Shown piece by piece: positions 54,240 through 64,000 of a stretch of DNA of 64,000 nucleotides. The DNA comes from PALSA-505 sp963699015 (GTDB lineage Bacteria > Actinomycetota > Actinomycetes > Streptosporangiales > Streptosporangiaceae). Every line of letters begins with the position of its first letter. The stretch's first letter is position 1. Where the stretch lies: the NCBI GenBank assembly GCA_963699015.1, contig CAVOSX010000006.1, forward strand, positions 62,001-126,000. The letters run 5' to 3'. The translations under genes and the position numbers were made by a program. The notes beneath the pieces are model-generated. The model worked only from the letters and a program-made list of their open reading frames with translations, did no database searches and was not told the DNA's origin.

Positions 54240-55378
54240 TGGCGGGGGACTACTACGGTGTGCTCGGTGTCCGCCGGGACGCGAGCACAGACGAGATCAA
54301 GAAGGCCTACCGGCGGCTGGCCCGTGAGCTGCACCCGGACGTCAATCCGGACCCGGTGACCCAGGACCGGTTCAAGGAGATCACCCAGGCCTACGAGGTG
54401 CTGTCCGATCCGGAGAAGCGCCAGATGTACGACCTGGGCGCGGACCCCTTCGCCGCGGCGGGCGGCCCGGGCGGCGCCGCCGGGTTCGGCGCGGGCAACT
54501 TCCCGTTCAGTGACATCATGGACGCCTTCTTCGGCACCGGGGCGAGTACCCGCGGGCCGCGGAGCCGGGCCCGCCGCGGTCGCAATGCCACCGTCCGGCT
54601 CGAGCTCGACCTGGCCGAGTGCGCGTTCGGCACCACCCGCGAGCTCGCGGTGGACACGGCGGTCGTGTGCCCGACCTGCTCGGGCGAGGGCAGCGCGCCC
54701 GGCACGCACCCGGAGACCTGCGACGTGTGCGGCGGGCGCGGTGAGATCAGCCAGGTGACGCGCTCGTTCCTCGGCCAGGTCATGACCTCGCGACCGTGCC
54801 CGCAGTGCGGCGGGCACGGCACGGTGATCCGCAGGCCCTGCCCGGAGTGCGACGGCGACGGCCGGGTCAGGACCCGCCGTACCCTCAAGGTCCGGATCCC
54901 GGCCGGGGTAGAAAGCGGCACGCACATCCAGCTGGCCGGGGAGGGCGAGGTGGGCCCCGGCGGCGGCCCGGCCGGGGATCTCTTCCTGGAGATCATCCAG
55001 CGCCCGCACGAGATCTTCGAGCGGCAGGGTGACGACTTGCACTGCACCGTGACCCTGCCGATGGCGGCCGCGGCGCTCGGCGCCACGCTGTCGGTGCAGA
55101 GCCTGGACGGCCCGCGGGACGTGGACGTCCGGCCCGGCACCCAGTCCGGGCAGGTCATCCCCCTGTACGGCCTGGGCACCGCGCACCTGAACGACTCCGG
55201 CCGCGGCGACCTGGTCATTCACGTGACGGTGGAGACGCCGACCAAGCTCGACACCGAGCAGGAGAACCTGCTCAGGGAGCTGGCCAAGCTGCGCGGCGAG
55301 GAAGCGCCCCGGGGACGGTTCGCCCCCGGGCAGCAGGGCTTCTTCTCCCGGCTGCGCGACGCGTTCAACGGCCGCTGA
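54239..55378 (+). CDS. dnaJ: Molecular chaperone DnaJ
   Basis: Hsp40 co-chaperone stimulating DnaK. The 379 residues have the J domain (DYYGVLGVRRDASTDEIKKA, HPD at ELHPDVN), a Gly/Phe region, the four-repeat zinc domain (CPTCSGEG, CDVCGGRG, CPQCGGHG, CPECDGDG) and the C-terminal substrate-binding domain. The first base of GTG 54239 is the last base of the hrcA stop, so it is the HrcA-linked DnaJ2 of actinomycetes. rsmE follows 17 bases on. Confidence 0.95.
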   Translation: MAGDYYGVLGVRRDASTDEIKKAYRRLARELHPDVNPDPVTQDRFKEITQAYEVLSDPEKRQMYDLGADPFAAAGGPGGAAGFGAGNFPFSDIMDAFFGTGASTRGPRSRARRGRNATVRLELDLAECAFGTTRELAVDTAVVCPTCSGEGSAPGTHPETCDVCGGRGEISQVTRSFLGQVMTSRPCPQCGGHGTVIRRPCPECDGDGRVRTRRTLKVRIPAGVESGTHIQLAGEGEVGPGGGPAGDLFLEIIQRPHEIFERQGDDLHCTVTLPMAAAALGATLSVQSLDGPRDVDVRPGTQSGQVIPLYGLGTAHLNDSGRGDLVIHVTVETPTKLDTEQENLLRELAKLRGEEAPRGRFAPGQQGFFSRLRDAFNGR

Positions 55379-55395
55379 TGGCCGTCGGGTAGGCC

Positions 55396-56145
55396 ATGGC
55401 CGACCCCGCCGGCCGGCCGCCGGTGTTCATAGCCGATACCGCCAGCCTGCACCGGGACGTGGTGGTGCTGTCCGGCCAGGAGGGCCGGCACGCGTCCACC
55501 GTGCGCAGGCTGCGGCCGGGCGAGCGCGCGGATCTGACCGACGGCGACGGCATGATCGCCGAATGCGTGGTGGCGGCCGCCCGCCCCGGCCTGCTGGAAC
55601 TGACCGTCCTGCACCGGCACCAGGAGCCGCCGCCGCAGCCGCGGATCTGCGTGGTGCAGGCCATTCCCAAGGGCGACCGCGGCGAGCAGGCCGTGGAGAC
55701 GATGACCGAGGTGGGCGTGGACGTGATCGTGCCCTGGGCGGCCGAGCGGTGCATTGCCGTCTGGGAGCCGGCGGCCCGGTCGCAGCGCGCCCTGGCCCGC
55801 TGGCGGTCGACCGCCCGCGAGGCGGCCAAGCAGTCGCGCCGCGCTCGCATACCCGAGGTCACCGGGCCGGCCGAGACCGCGGATGTGCTCACCCGGGCCG
55901 CCACGGCCGCTGCCGCGATCGTCCTGGAACCCGGCGCAGGAACCGGGCTCGGCTCCGTGCCGCTGCCGGCCGCCGGGGAGATCATCGTGATCGTGGGCCC
56001 GGAGGGCGGGGTGAGCCCGGCGGAGTCGGCCGCATTCGCGGCTGCGGGCGCCGTGGCCGCGCGCTTGGGCCCGACGGTGCTGCGCGCGTCCAGCGCGGGC
56101 GCCGCCGCCGCCGCCGTGCTGCTCAGCCGCTGCGGCCGGTGGTGA
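55396..56145 (+). CDS. rsmE: 16S rRNA (uracil(1498)-N3)-methyltransferase
   Basis: SPOUT-class methyltransferase of 249 residues. The N-terminal PUA-like domain has GQEGRHASTVRRLRPGERADL; the knot domain has VQAIPKGDRGEQAVETMTE, VDVIVPWAAERC, RSQRALARWRSTAREAAKQ and the SAM-binding VIVGPEGGVSPAE plus LGPTVLRASSAGAAA. The ATG at 55396 lies 17 bases after the dnaJ stop. The hrcA-dnaJ-rsmE operon is conserved in Gram-positive bacteria. Confidence 0.94.
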   Translation: MADPAGRPPVFIADTASLHRDVVVLSGQEGRHASTVRRLRPGERADLTDGDGMIAECVVAAARPGLLELTVLHRHQEPPPQPRICVVQAIPKGDRGEQAVETMTEVGVDVIVPWAAERCIAVWEPAARSQRALARWRSTAREAAKQSRRARIPEVTGPAETADVLTRAATAAAAIVLEPGAGTGLGSVPLPAAGEIIVIVGPEGGVSPAESAAFAAAGAVAARLGPTVLRASSAGAAAAAVLLSRCGRW

Positions 56146-56231
56146 GCGGGCCGCGGGGAAGGCGACCGCGGGACGCAGGTCAGCGACGAGTGCCGCTTGC
56201 TTCGGCTGGGGCGCCGTGGCTCGCGGGCGGC

Positions 56232-57218
56232 TCAGCCCGCCGGGTCCGGGGTCTCGGTCGCCGCCCCCGTGGATGCGGTGCTGTCGGCTGAGGACGTGCT
56301 CGAGTCCGGCGACGTGGGCGGCGTGGTCGGGGTAGTGGTGGTGGGCGGCGGCGAGGTCGGCACCGTGGTGGTGGGCGGCGGCGAGGTCGGCACCGTGGTG
56401 GTGGGCGGCGGCGAGGTCGGCACCGTGGTGGTGGGCGGCGGCGAGGTCGGCACCGTGGTGGTGACCGGCGGCGATGACAGTGAAGTAGCCCGGTTGGCCT
56501 TGGCCGGCGCGGTCGAGGAACGACACGTGGCAGGCGTTGTTACCCCTGCGTTTGTTCCTGATCCGGCCGTCTGGCTCACCGCCGGCCCCAACGAGGGCGG
56601 AACGTGGCTGGCGGCGGCTGTCGCGCCGGTGCCGTGAGCCCGGCACTGGGCGCCGGGCGGCGGCATGGTGGCCAGGAACGGCAGCCCGGCCACGATCCTG
56701 TCGGTGCCGCTGGTCAGCGGGGTCGCACCGGTTGACTGCGCGACGCCGCCGGGGACGGCTCCGCCAGGCCCGCCGTTCGGACCCTGGCCGGAGCTGCTGC
56801 CGAAGGCGCTGTCCAGCTGTGCCCCCACCGTCTCGCGCAGCCGGGGGATCGAGAGCGTGACCGCGATCACGAGGAGCAGGGCGGTCGCGGTGGCCAGCAC
56901 CGGCCGCAGCCACAGGCTCGGCGTCCGCAGCCCGCGGTGCGCCTTGGCCGGCCAGCGCCGCGCCGAGGCGAGTACCAGGCCCACGCTCGAGTAGCCGCGG
57001 GTGGTGGCGGCGACCTCGCTGGCCGCCACCGTGCTCGCGCGGACCAGCTGGCGCGGCAGATGGGCTGCACAGGCCAGGAGCCAGCGCAGAGCGGGAGGCC
57101 GCCGGGCGGCCCGCTCCCTGATCAGGTTCAGGCCGTCACCGGCGGGAACGATGAGGTCACTCGCCGCGCACAGCGCGCGGCGAATCTCCTCCTCGAACTT
57201 CCGGTCCGGTTCCGTCAT
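56232..57218 (-). CDS. Membrane protein with Pro/Thr repeats, putative partner of the adjacent sigma factor
   Basis: A 328-residue single-span protein. A cytoplasmic head (residues 1-105) opens with FEEEIRRALCAASDLIVPAG and DGLNLIRERAARR, a pattern seen in proteins encoded with SigE-type ECF sigma factors; there is one span (LATATALLLVIAVTLSIP, about 109-127) and an extracytoplasmic Ser/Thr/Pro-rich tail. Four exact copies of the decapeptide TVPTSPPPTT fill part of the tail. No zinc-binding anti-sigma motif (HxxxCxxC) is visible. It starts 75 bases after the sigma gene on the same strand. An anti-sigma or sensor role is inferred from context. Confidence 0.7.
   Translation of the reverse strand: MTEPDRKFEEEIRRALCAASDLIVPAGDGLNLIRERAARRPPALRWLLACAAHLPRQLVRASTVAASEVAATTRGYSSVGLVLASARRWPAKAHRGLRTPSLWLRPVLATATALLLVIAVTLSIPRLRETVGAQLDSAFGSSSGQGPNGGPGGAVPGGVAQSTGATPLTSGTDRIVAGLPFLATMPPPGAQCRAHGTGATAAASHVPPSLGPAVSQTAGSGTNAGVTTPATCRSSTAPAKANRATSLSSPPVTTTVPTSPPPTTTVPTSPPPTTTVPTSPPPTTTVPTSPPPTTTTPTTPPTSPDSSTSSADSTASTGAATETPDPAG
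56341..56460. repeat. Four perfect tandem copies of a 30-bp repeat
   Basis: The 30-base unit beginning GTGGGCGGCGGCGAGGTCGG repeats exactly four times without spacers, inside the minus-strand gene at 56232. The in-frame period of ten codons means copy number can change without a frameshift. Degenerate extra units flank both sides. Confidence 0.92.
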
Positions 57219-57293
57219 TTCTCCCGCTCCATAGTCCCTGGCCAGGACCCGTATTACCGCTCGCCCGCGGTGCGCCCGTCGCGTGCAACCACC

Positions 57294-57884
57294 CTAGACC
57301 TCCAGCTCCAGAACGGTCCGCAGCGACGACATGCCGCGCGCCGTGTGGCTCTTCACCGCGCCCCGGCTGATTCCCATCGTGGACGCGATCTGGGCTTCGG
57401 AAAGGTCACAGTAGTAGCGCAGCACGAGCGCCTCGCGCTGCCGGGGGGGCAGCCTGCGCAGCGCGGAGACCACCGCCGAGCGATCGAGCTCGGCCATCGC
57501 CCCGTGTTCGGCGCTCGGTGCCAGCGGCGGCGGCTTCGGGGCGTTCCTGTCCACCACCACCCGGTGCCGCAGCACCGACCGGGACTTGTTCACGACGGCC
57601 TGGCGCAGGTAGGACAGCGCCTTGTCGGTGTCGCGCAGCCGGCGCCACCGGGCGTGCATGGCCATAAACGAGTCCTGAACCACCTCTTCCGCCGTGGCCA
57701 CATCCCGCACCAGCAGGGCGGCCAGCCGTACCAGGGGACGGTAGTGCATACCGTACAGAGCGGTGACCGCACGGTCCGCGTCCCACTCCGCTGGTATCGA
57801 GCCCAGAGCGGCTTCTGTCACCACAAGGGTCTCGATCACGTGCATTGGACGCGTAGATACCGCGTCTGGTTCACCGGCAGTCAT
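57294..57884 (-). CDS. ECF RNA polymerase sigma factor (SigE-family type)
   Basis: A 196-residue sigma-70 family protein. Region 2 has YGMHYRPLVRLAALLVRDVA, TAEEVVQDSFMAMHARWRRL and LSYLRQAVVNKSRSVLRHR; region 4 has LRRLPPRQREALVLRYYCDL and SEAQIASTMGISRGAVKSHT. This composition is the SigE-like ECF group common in actinomycetes. ATG 57884 is chosen (GGGGAA upstream); ATG 57845 is an alternative 13 codons later. It is co-directional with the membrane protein downstream, a likely regulator. Promoter targets unknown. Confidence 0.88.
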   Translation of the reverse strand: MTAGEPDAVSTRPMHVIETLVVTEAALGSIPAEWDADRAVTALYGMHYRPLVRLAALLVRDVATAEEVVQDSFMAMHARWRRLRDTDKALSYLRQAVVNKSRSVLRHRVVVDRNAPKPPPLAPSAEHGAMAELDRSAVVSALRRLPPRQREALVLRYYCDLSEAQIASTMGISRGAVKSHTARGMSSLRTVLELEV

Positions 57885-58125
57885 GAAAATGTTCCCCGCC
57901 ACGACCCCGTACCCGCGCTGGGCCCACATCCACTGCTGCCACCGTCCACCCCTGGAGAGCCCGCACCACTGCGCCTCGCCCCGACCTAGGCCCGGGCCCG
58001 CAGCCAGGTGATATGCACCTGGCTGCGGTGCGCTTACGCCTGGCGGGCGTATGCGGGTGCCGGAGCGGCGGGAACCACGCCAGGCAACAATAACCCGCTC
58101 TGAGCCGCACGTTAAGATCTCTTGT

Positions 58126-58470
58126 GTGGCCGACTGCGTTTTCTGCCAGATCGCCTCGGGGCTGATTCCAGCGACAAAGGTGATGGAGGGCAATCGCACG
58201 CTCGCCTTCCGTGACATCAACCCGCAGGCGCCCACCCATCTGCTGGTGATCACCAAGGAGCACTACCCCGGCCTGGCCGCGGTCGCGCAGGCCGGCGACG
58301 GGCTGCTCGACGAGCTGGCGGGCCTGGCGCACCAGGTGGCGGTGGCCGAGGGCATCGACGAGTCCGGGTACCGGGTGGTGTTCAACACCGGGCCGCAGGC
58401 CGGGCAGACCGTGGGCCACGTGCACGCCCACGTTCTCGGCGGCCGGGCGCTCGGCTGGCCGCCGGGCTGA
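58126..58470 (+). CDS. HIT family (histidine triad) nucleotide-binding protein
   Basis: A 114-residue HinT-like purine nucleotide phosphoramidase. It begins at GTG 58126 with ADCVFCQIASGLIPATKV, has FRDINPQAPTHLLVITKEHY, and the triad HVHAHVLGGRALGWPPG. The open frame continues upstream to 58051 without homology. It precedes phoH, a conserved actinomycete neighbourhood. No partner function is evident. Confidence 0.93.
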   Translation: MADCVFCQIASGLIPATKVMEGNRTLAFRDINPQAPTHLLVITKEHYPGLAAVAQAGDGLLDELAGLAHQVAVAEGIDESGYRVVFNTGPQAGQTVGHVHAHVLGGRALGWPPG

Positions 58471-58615
58471 ACGCCGGAAGATAGCATGATGGCAGGTGGG
58501 TGCGTCCACGCGGGCGGTCCTGGCCCGGCAGGCGCGGCCAGGGCGCCGCGCCTGGCTGCCGGCCGCGAGAGATCGCCCCGGCGCGGATGACCCCGGACCT
58601 CCCGAAGGGGAGCAA

Positions 58616-60761
<2,146 letters not shown>

Positions 60762-60764
60762 CCG

Positions 60765-61298
60765 GTGAGCGTGGACATCGCCAACGAGTCGGGGATCGAC
60801 GTCGATGAGGCCGGGCTCGCGGCCATGGCCCGCTATGTACTCGGCGAGCTGCACATCCATCCGCTGGCCGAGCTCTCGGTGCTGCTCGTGGACGAGAAAG
60901 TCATGGCTGGCCTGCATGAACGCTGGATGGGCGAGCCGGGGCCCGCAGACGTGCTGGCGTTTCCCATGGACGAGCTGAGGCCCCCGGTCCCGCCGCAGCT
61001 CGGCGGATCCCGGGGTGACCGGGAGGGCCAGGACAGCGCTGAGCCCAGCCCGGCCCTGCTCGGCGACGTCGTGCTCTGCCCGCAGGTGGCGGCCGAGCAG
61101 GCACGGGAGGCGCAGCACAGCGTGGCGGACGAGCTAGAGCTGCTCTGCACGCACGGCCTGCTGCATCTGCTCGGTTATGACCACGCCGACGCCGGCGAGC
61201 GTGCCACCATGTTCAGCCTGCAAGAACAGCTGCTCGCTTCCTGGCGCGCGAGCAAGCAGCGGGGAACCGACGTCGAAGGGCGGAAAGGGCCTGGGTGA
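60765..61298 (+). CDS. ybeY: rRNA maturation endoribonuclease YbeY
   Basis: Metal-dependent RNase for 16S rRNA 3' processing and ribosome quality control. The 177 residues end with the zinc-binding HGLLHLLGYDHADAGERATMF (three His). The conserved LSVLLVDEKVMAGLHERWMG and GPADVLAFPMDEL segments precede a 25-residue Gly/Arg/Pro-rich insert, as in other actinomycetes, then LLGDVVLCPQVAAEQA. GTG 60765 follows the phoH stop by three bases and the stop overlaps the next gene by four. Confidence 0.94.
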   Translation: MSVDIANESGIDVDEAGLAAMARYVLGELHIHPLAELSVLLVDEKVMAGLHERWMGEPGPADVLAFPMDELRPPVPPQLGGSRGDREGQDSAEPSPALLGDVVLCPQVAAEQAREAQHSVADELELLCTHGLLHLLGYDHADAGERATMFSLQEQLLASWRASKQRGTDVEGRKGPG

Positions 61299-62716
61299 CA
61301 TCACCCATGGGATGGCTGGTCGCGGCGGCGATACTGCTGACATTCCTGGCCGGGCTGTGCGTGGCCGGCGAGGTGGCCCTGGCGCGTGCGGCCAGGATCG
61401 GAGCGCAGGAGCTGGCCAGGACCGGCCGCCGCCATCCTGCGCAGGCCGAGGCCGTGCTGGCCGAGGGGCCTCGCTACCTGAGCATGCTGCTGCTGCTGCG
61501 GATCACCGCGGAGGTCGCCGCGACCGTCCTGCTGACCGTGGCCCTGGTGCACTGGCTGGGCTCCGGCTGGCGGGCGTTCCTGATCGCCGCGGCCGTCATG
61601 ATCGTGCTGGGGTACCTGGTGATCGGGGTCGTGCCCCGGGCTATCGGCCGCCGGTACACCGAGCCGGTGGCCCTGGCCGCGGCCGCGGTGCTGAAGCCGC
61701 TGTCCCGGCTGCTCGGCCCCCTGTCCTGGCTGGCGACGAGGGCGGGCAACATCATGCCCGGCGGCCGGGGGCGGGACAGCCAGCTCGGATCCGAGGCCGA
61801 GCTGAGGGGGCTGGTGGACCTCCTGGAGCGCCGCCGCGTCATCCAGCCGGGCGAGCGCAAGATGATCCACTCGGTCTTCGAGCTCGGTGACACGCTGGTG
61901 CGGGAGGTCATGGTCCCGCGCACCGACATAGTGTTCATCGAGCGGGACAAGACGCTGCGCCAGGCGCTCTCGCTGGCGTTGCGCAGCGGCTTCTCGCGGA
62001 TACCGGTCGTGGGCGAGAACGAGGACGACGTGGTCGGGATCGCCTACCTCAAGGACATCGTGGCCCGTGGTCTCGAGCACCGCGACGGCGAGTCGGTCGA
62101 GAAGGTGGAGTCGATCATGCGGCCCGCCACCTACGTCCCGGACAGCAAGCCCATCGACGAGCTGCTCAGGGAGATGCAGCAGCGGCAGTCGCACGTGGCC
62201 ATCGTGATCGACGAGTACGGCGGCACCGCCGGGCTGGCGACGATCGAGGACATCCTCGAGGAGATCGTCGGCGAGATCGCAGACGAGTACGACCAGGAGC
62301 AGCCTCCGGTGGAGTGGCTGAGCCCGGGCACCGCCCGGGTCACCTCCCGGCTGCCGGTGGACGACCTGGCCGGACTGTTCGGTGTCACCATCGACGCGGA
62401 CGACGTGGAGACGGCCGGCGGGCTGCTGGCCCAGGCTCTCGGCCGGGTCCCGATCGCTGGATCCGTCGCCACCGTGGCCGGGCTGCGGCTGACCGCCGAA
62501 AACCTGGCCGGCCGGCGCAACCGGATCAGCACCGTCCTGGTGGAGCGGCTCGATCCGGCTCCGTCCCGGTCCGGGCCGCGCGGCGAAGACGCAGAAGACG
62601 AATCGTCCGAGCCGGCACCGGTGGCCGGATCGGCCAACGGGAAGCAGCCGGGCGAGACGGGCGGCACGGCCCAGGACACCCTCCGGGCCCCCGGGCCGCC
62701 CGGAGAGCGGGCCTGA
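61295..62716 (+). CDS. Hemolysin-family membrane protein with CBS pair (CNNM/CorC domain)
   Basis: A 473-residue protein: an N-terminal CNNM/DUF21 membrane domain of three to four spans (WLVAAAILLTFLAGLCVAGE, then MLLLLRITAEVAATVLLTVA and FLIAAAVMIVLGYLVIGVV), a pair of CBS domains (about 215-335, with VMVPRTDIVFIERDKTLRQA and IVIDEYGGTAGLATIEDILE) and a C-terminal CorC_HlyC domain. Related proteins move or sense Mg2+/Co2+; the hemolysin name is historical. Its GTG overlaps the ybeY stop. The tail (after residue 425) is charged and disordered. Confidence 0.92.
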   Translation: MTSPMGWLVAAAILLTFLAGLCVAGEVALARAARIGAQELARTGRRHPAQAEAVLAEGPRYLSMLLLLRITAEVAATVLLTVALVHWLGSGWRAFLIAAAVMIVLGYLVIGVVPRAIGRRYTEPVALAAAAVLKPLSRLLGPLSWLATRAGNIMPGGRGRDSQLGSEAELRGLVDLLERRRVIQPGERKMIHSVFELGDTLVREVMVPRTDIVFIERDKTLRQALSLALRSGFSRIPVVGENEDDVVGIAYLKDIVARGLEHRDGESVEKVESIMRPATYVPDSKPIDELLREMQQRQSHVAIVIDEYGGTAGLATIEDILEEIVGEIADEYDQEQPPVEWLSPGTARVTSRLPVDDLAGLFGVTIDADDVETAGGLLAQALGRVPIAGSVATVAGLRLTAENLAGRRNRISTVLVERLDPAPSRSGPRGEDAEDESSEPAPVAGSANGKQPGETGGTAQDTLRAPGPPGERA

Positions 62717-62832
62717 TCGCCGGCCCGTCGTGAGCCGATGCCGCCCACAGCCCGGCCGGGGCCGGGGGTAAGGTCTAAGAGCCTGTTTGAGCGCGGGTCC
62801 TCAGCCAGGCTTTCAGCCAGAGGAGGGGCGCG

Positions 62833-63498
62833 ATGGCAGAAGCCACGCCGTTCGTGATCGGGGCCGATGTCAGCTGCAGCGACGGCCCGTGCGGGTCGCT
62901 CATCCGGGTGGTGGTCAACCCGGTCGCGCGTTCGGTCACCCATCTCGTGGTCGAGCCGCCCGAGCGGGTCGGACTGGGCCGGCTCGTTCCTCTCGAGCTT
63001 GTCGACGCGACCGGGACTGAGATCCGGCTCCGCTGCACCCAGGATGAGTTCGAGAAGCTCGACTCCGCCGAAGACACCCAGTTCGTGCCGGGAACCTACG
63101 GCTACGGGGCCTTCGGGCCCGAACAGGTGGTGTCCTGGCCCTACTACGGCCTCGGTGGCGTGGACGGCGTCACCGCTGACGCCCTGGCCGGGGGGATATC
63201 GCAGACGGTCACTTACGACACCGTCCCGCTGGGCGAGGTGGAGGTGCGCCGCGACGACCACGTGCACGCCACCGACGGCAACATCGGCCGGGTCCAGGGC
63301 CTGGTCATCGAACCCCGCAGCCACCACGTCACGCACGTGCTCCTGCAGGAGGGCCACCTGTGGGGCCGCAAGGAAGTGGCCATCCCCATCAGCGCGGTGA
63401 CCGGAGTCGACGAGGACGGCATCAAGCTCGGCATCACCAAGCGGGACGTGCAGGACCTGCCGGCCGTGGACATCGATCACCCGGATCTCAGCGACTAG
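62833..63498 (+). CDS. PRC-barrel domain protein
   Basis: A 221-residue protein with two PRC-barrel-like halves, the first around GADVSCSDGPCGSLIRVVVN and VTHLVVEPPERVGLGRLVPL, the second around GEVEVRRDDHVHATDGNIGR and VTHVLLQEGHLWGRKEVAIP. PRC barrels occur in photosynthetic reaction centre H subunits and RimM and mediate protein contacts. It probably has its own promoter in the 116-base gap before it. Start ATG 62833 follows AGAGGAGGGG. No enzymatic motif is visible; function unknown. Confidence 0.82.
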   Translation: MAEATPFVIGADVSCSDGPCGSLIRVVVNPVARSVTHLVVEPPERVGLGRLVPLELVDATGTEIRLRCTQDEFEKLDSAEDTQFVPGTYGYGAFGPEQVVSWPYYGLGGVDGVTADALAGGISQTVTYDTVPLGEVEVRRDDHVHATDGNIGRVQGLVIEPRSHHVTHVLLQEGHLWGRKEVAIPISAVTGVDEDGIKLGITKRDVQDLPAVDIDHPDLSD

Positions 63499-63505
63499 GC
63501 TCGCG

Positions 63506-63853
63506 GTGACCGAGGCGGCACCCCTCGACCCAGAGGATCTCAAGATCATCAGCCTGGCCCGGTCGGCCCGCGCCCGGGTGGCCGCGGCGGAGGGAGCGGC
63601 GGTCCGCGACGAGACCGGCCGGACCTACGCGGCCGCGGCGGTCGACCTGCCCTCGCTCCAGCTCACCGCGCTGCAGCTCGCGGTCGCGATGGCCGCCTCG
63701 AGCGGGGCGGCGAGCCTGGAGGCGGCCGCCCTGGTCAGCGAGGCGGCCGAGCTCGATCCCGCCGACCTGGCGGCGCTGCGCGACTTCAGTAACAAGATCA
63801 CCGTGTTCCACGTCCGGCCCGACGGCGCGTTGCGCGCCGCCCTGCCGCTCTGA
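63506..63853 (+). CDS. Cytidine deaminase-like protein lacking zinc ligands
   Basis: A 115-residue protein between ybeY-corC and (presumably) era, where actinomycetes carry a gene annotated as cytidine deaminase. The fold lead DLKIISLARSARARVAAAEG and AAVRDETGRTYAAAAVDLPS correspond to deaminase segments, but the catalytic HAE and PCxxC motifs are absent; the protein has no Cys and no His in those places. It is therefore likely a non-catalytic homologue. Start GTG 63506, seven bases after the preceding stop, suggests co-transcription. Confidence 0.75.
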   Translation: MTEAAPLDPEDLKIISLARSARARVAAAEGAAVRDETGRTYAAAAVDLPSLQLTALQLAVAMAASSGAASLEAAALVSEAAELDPADLAALRDFSNKITVFHVRPDGALRAALPL

Positions 63854-63895
63854 AAACGAGTCGCCGGCGACGCGGCGGGCCGCCAGGATGGGGTG

Positions 63896-64000
63896 GTGGC
63901 TGAACTGCAGACCGCCCACACCGCCGACCTCGATCCCGAAGTCCTCCGGGCAGGCCGGGCGCTCTTGTACGACGTTTTCGACGACATGACCGAGCAGGAC
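63896..64000 (+). CDS. AAC(2')-I-like GNAT acetyltransferase, 3'-partial
   Basis: Only the first 35 codons are present. The opening VAELQTAHTADLDPEVLRAG continues RALLYDVFDDMTEQD, which resembles the N-terminus of aminoglycoside 2'-N-acetyltransferases of mycobacteria and actinomycetes (TAHTADLD..., then ...DFTExDWEH). The GTG at 63893 three bases earlier is an alternative start; AGGATGGG precedes both. Too short for certainty about substrate. Confidence 0.55.
   Translation, partial: MAELQTAHTADLDPEVLRAGRALLYDVFDDMTEQD

Noticed and set aside
56341..56460. Tandem repeats as a CRISPR array
   Set aside because: The 30-bp units are contiguous with no spacers and code an in-frame decapeptide.

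Overview
The window is about 72% G+C, uses GTG and occasional TTG starts, and carries a run of genes typical of actinomycete chromosomes: ftsK, rodZ-like, rimO, pgsA, cinA, clgR, DUF3046, recA, recX, then holA, rpsT, lepA, hemW, hrcA, dnaJ, rsmE, phoH, ybeY. It also has an actinobacterial SOS box and PafBC-type promoter at recA and a CIRCE element at hrcA. It is almost certainly an actinomycete (Actinomycetota), perhaps a Streptosporangiales-type organism, but the order-level guess is weak. No rRNA or tRNA genes, IS elements, prophage or CRISPR array were seen.

Region by region. 1-5.4 kb: the tail of an HNH endonuclease, an acyl-CoA dehydrogenase, a ferritin-like diiron protein, dapA and RNase J. 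5.4-11.7 kb: a minus-strand block with RlmA-type rRNA methyltransferase and a probable 2-aminobenzoyl-CoA pathway (aryl-CoA ligase, RidA-like deaminase, bifunctional flavin monooxygenase/old-yellow-enzyme reductase), interrupted by a plus-strand VOC protein. 11.8-18.8 kb: ftsK to clgR, cell division, envelope and proteostasis. 18.8-26.5 kb: minus-strand accessory genes (Rrf2 regulator, FAH-family hydrolase, family 3 glycosidase with the relic of an ABC permease, a large secreted phosphatase-superfamily protein, a repeat-rich septum-formation-type membrane protein). 26.6-35.6 kb: DUF3046, recA with an intein, recX, RNase Y, miaB, miaA, dapF. 35.6-43.4 kb: minus-strand block with a small basic protein, DUF4097 protein and ribbon-helix-helix regulator behind three identical TGACGTCA palindromes, then aceB-glcD-glcE-glcF for glycolate/glyoxylate use. 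43.6-64 kb: hflX, hutI, holA, rpsT, lepA, hemW, DUF3097, hrcA-dnaJ-rsmE, an ECF sigma factor with a putative membrane partner, HIT, phoH with an intein, ybeY, a CBS-domain membrane protein, a PRC-barrel protein, a degenerate cytidine deaminase-like protein and the start of an AAC(2')-type acetyltransferase.

The most striking content is a pair of inteins. One sits in the RecA P-loop and one in PhoH. Both start with Ala instead of Cys/Ser and both show the Trp-Cys-Thr set that defines class 3 inteins. The RecA intein also carries a Cys3-His zinc-knuckle-like insert.

At least nine single-base frame breaks fall in six otherwise well conserved genes (the bifunctional hydroxylase, rimO, aceB, lepA, the DUF3097 gene and the phoH intein). 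Their density, and the way one-base corrections restore family-typical sequence, suggest indel errors in the assembly more than real gene decay; reads would decide.
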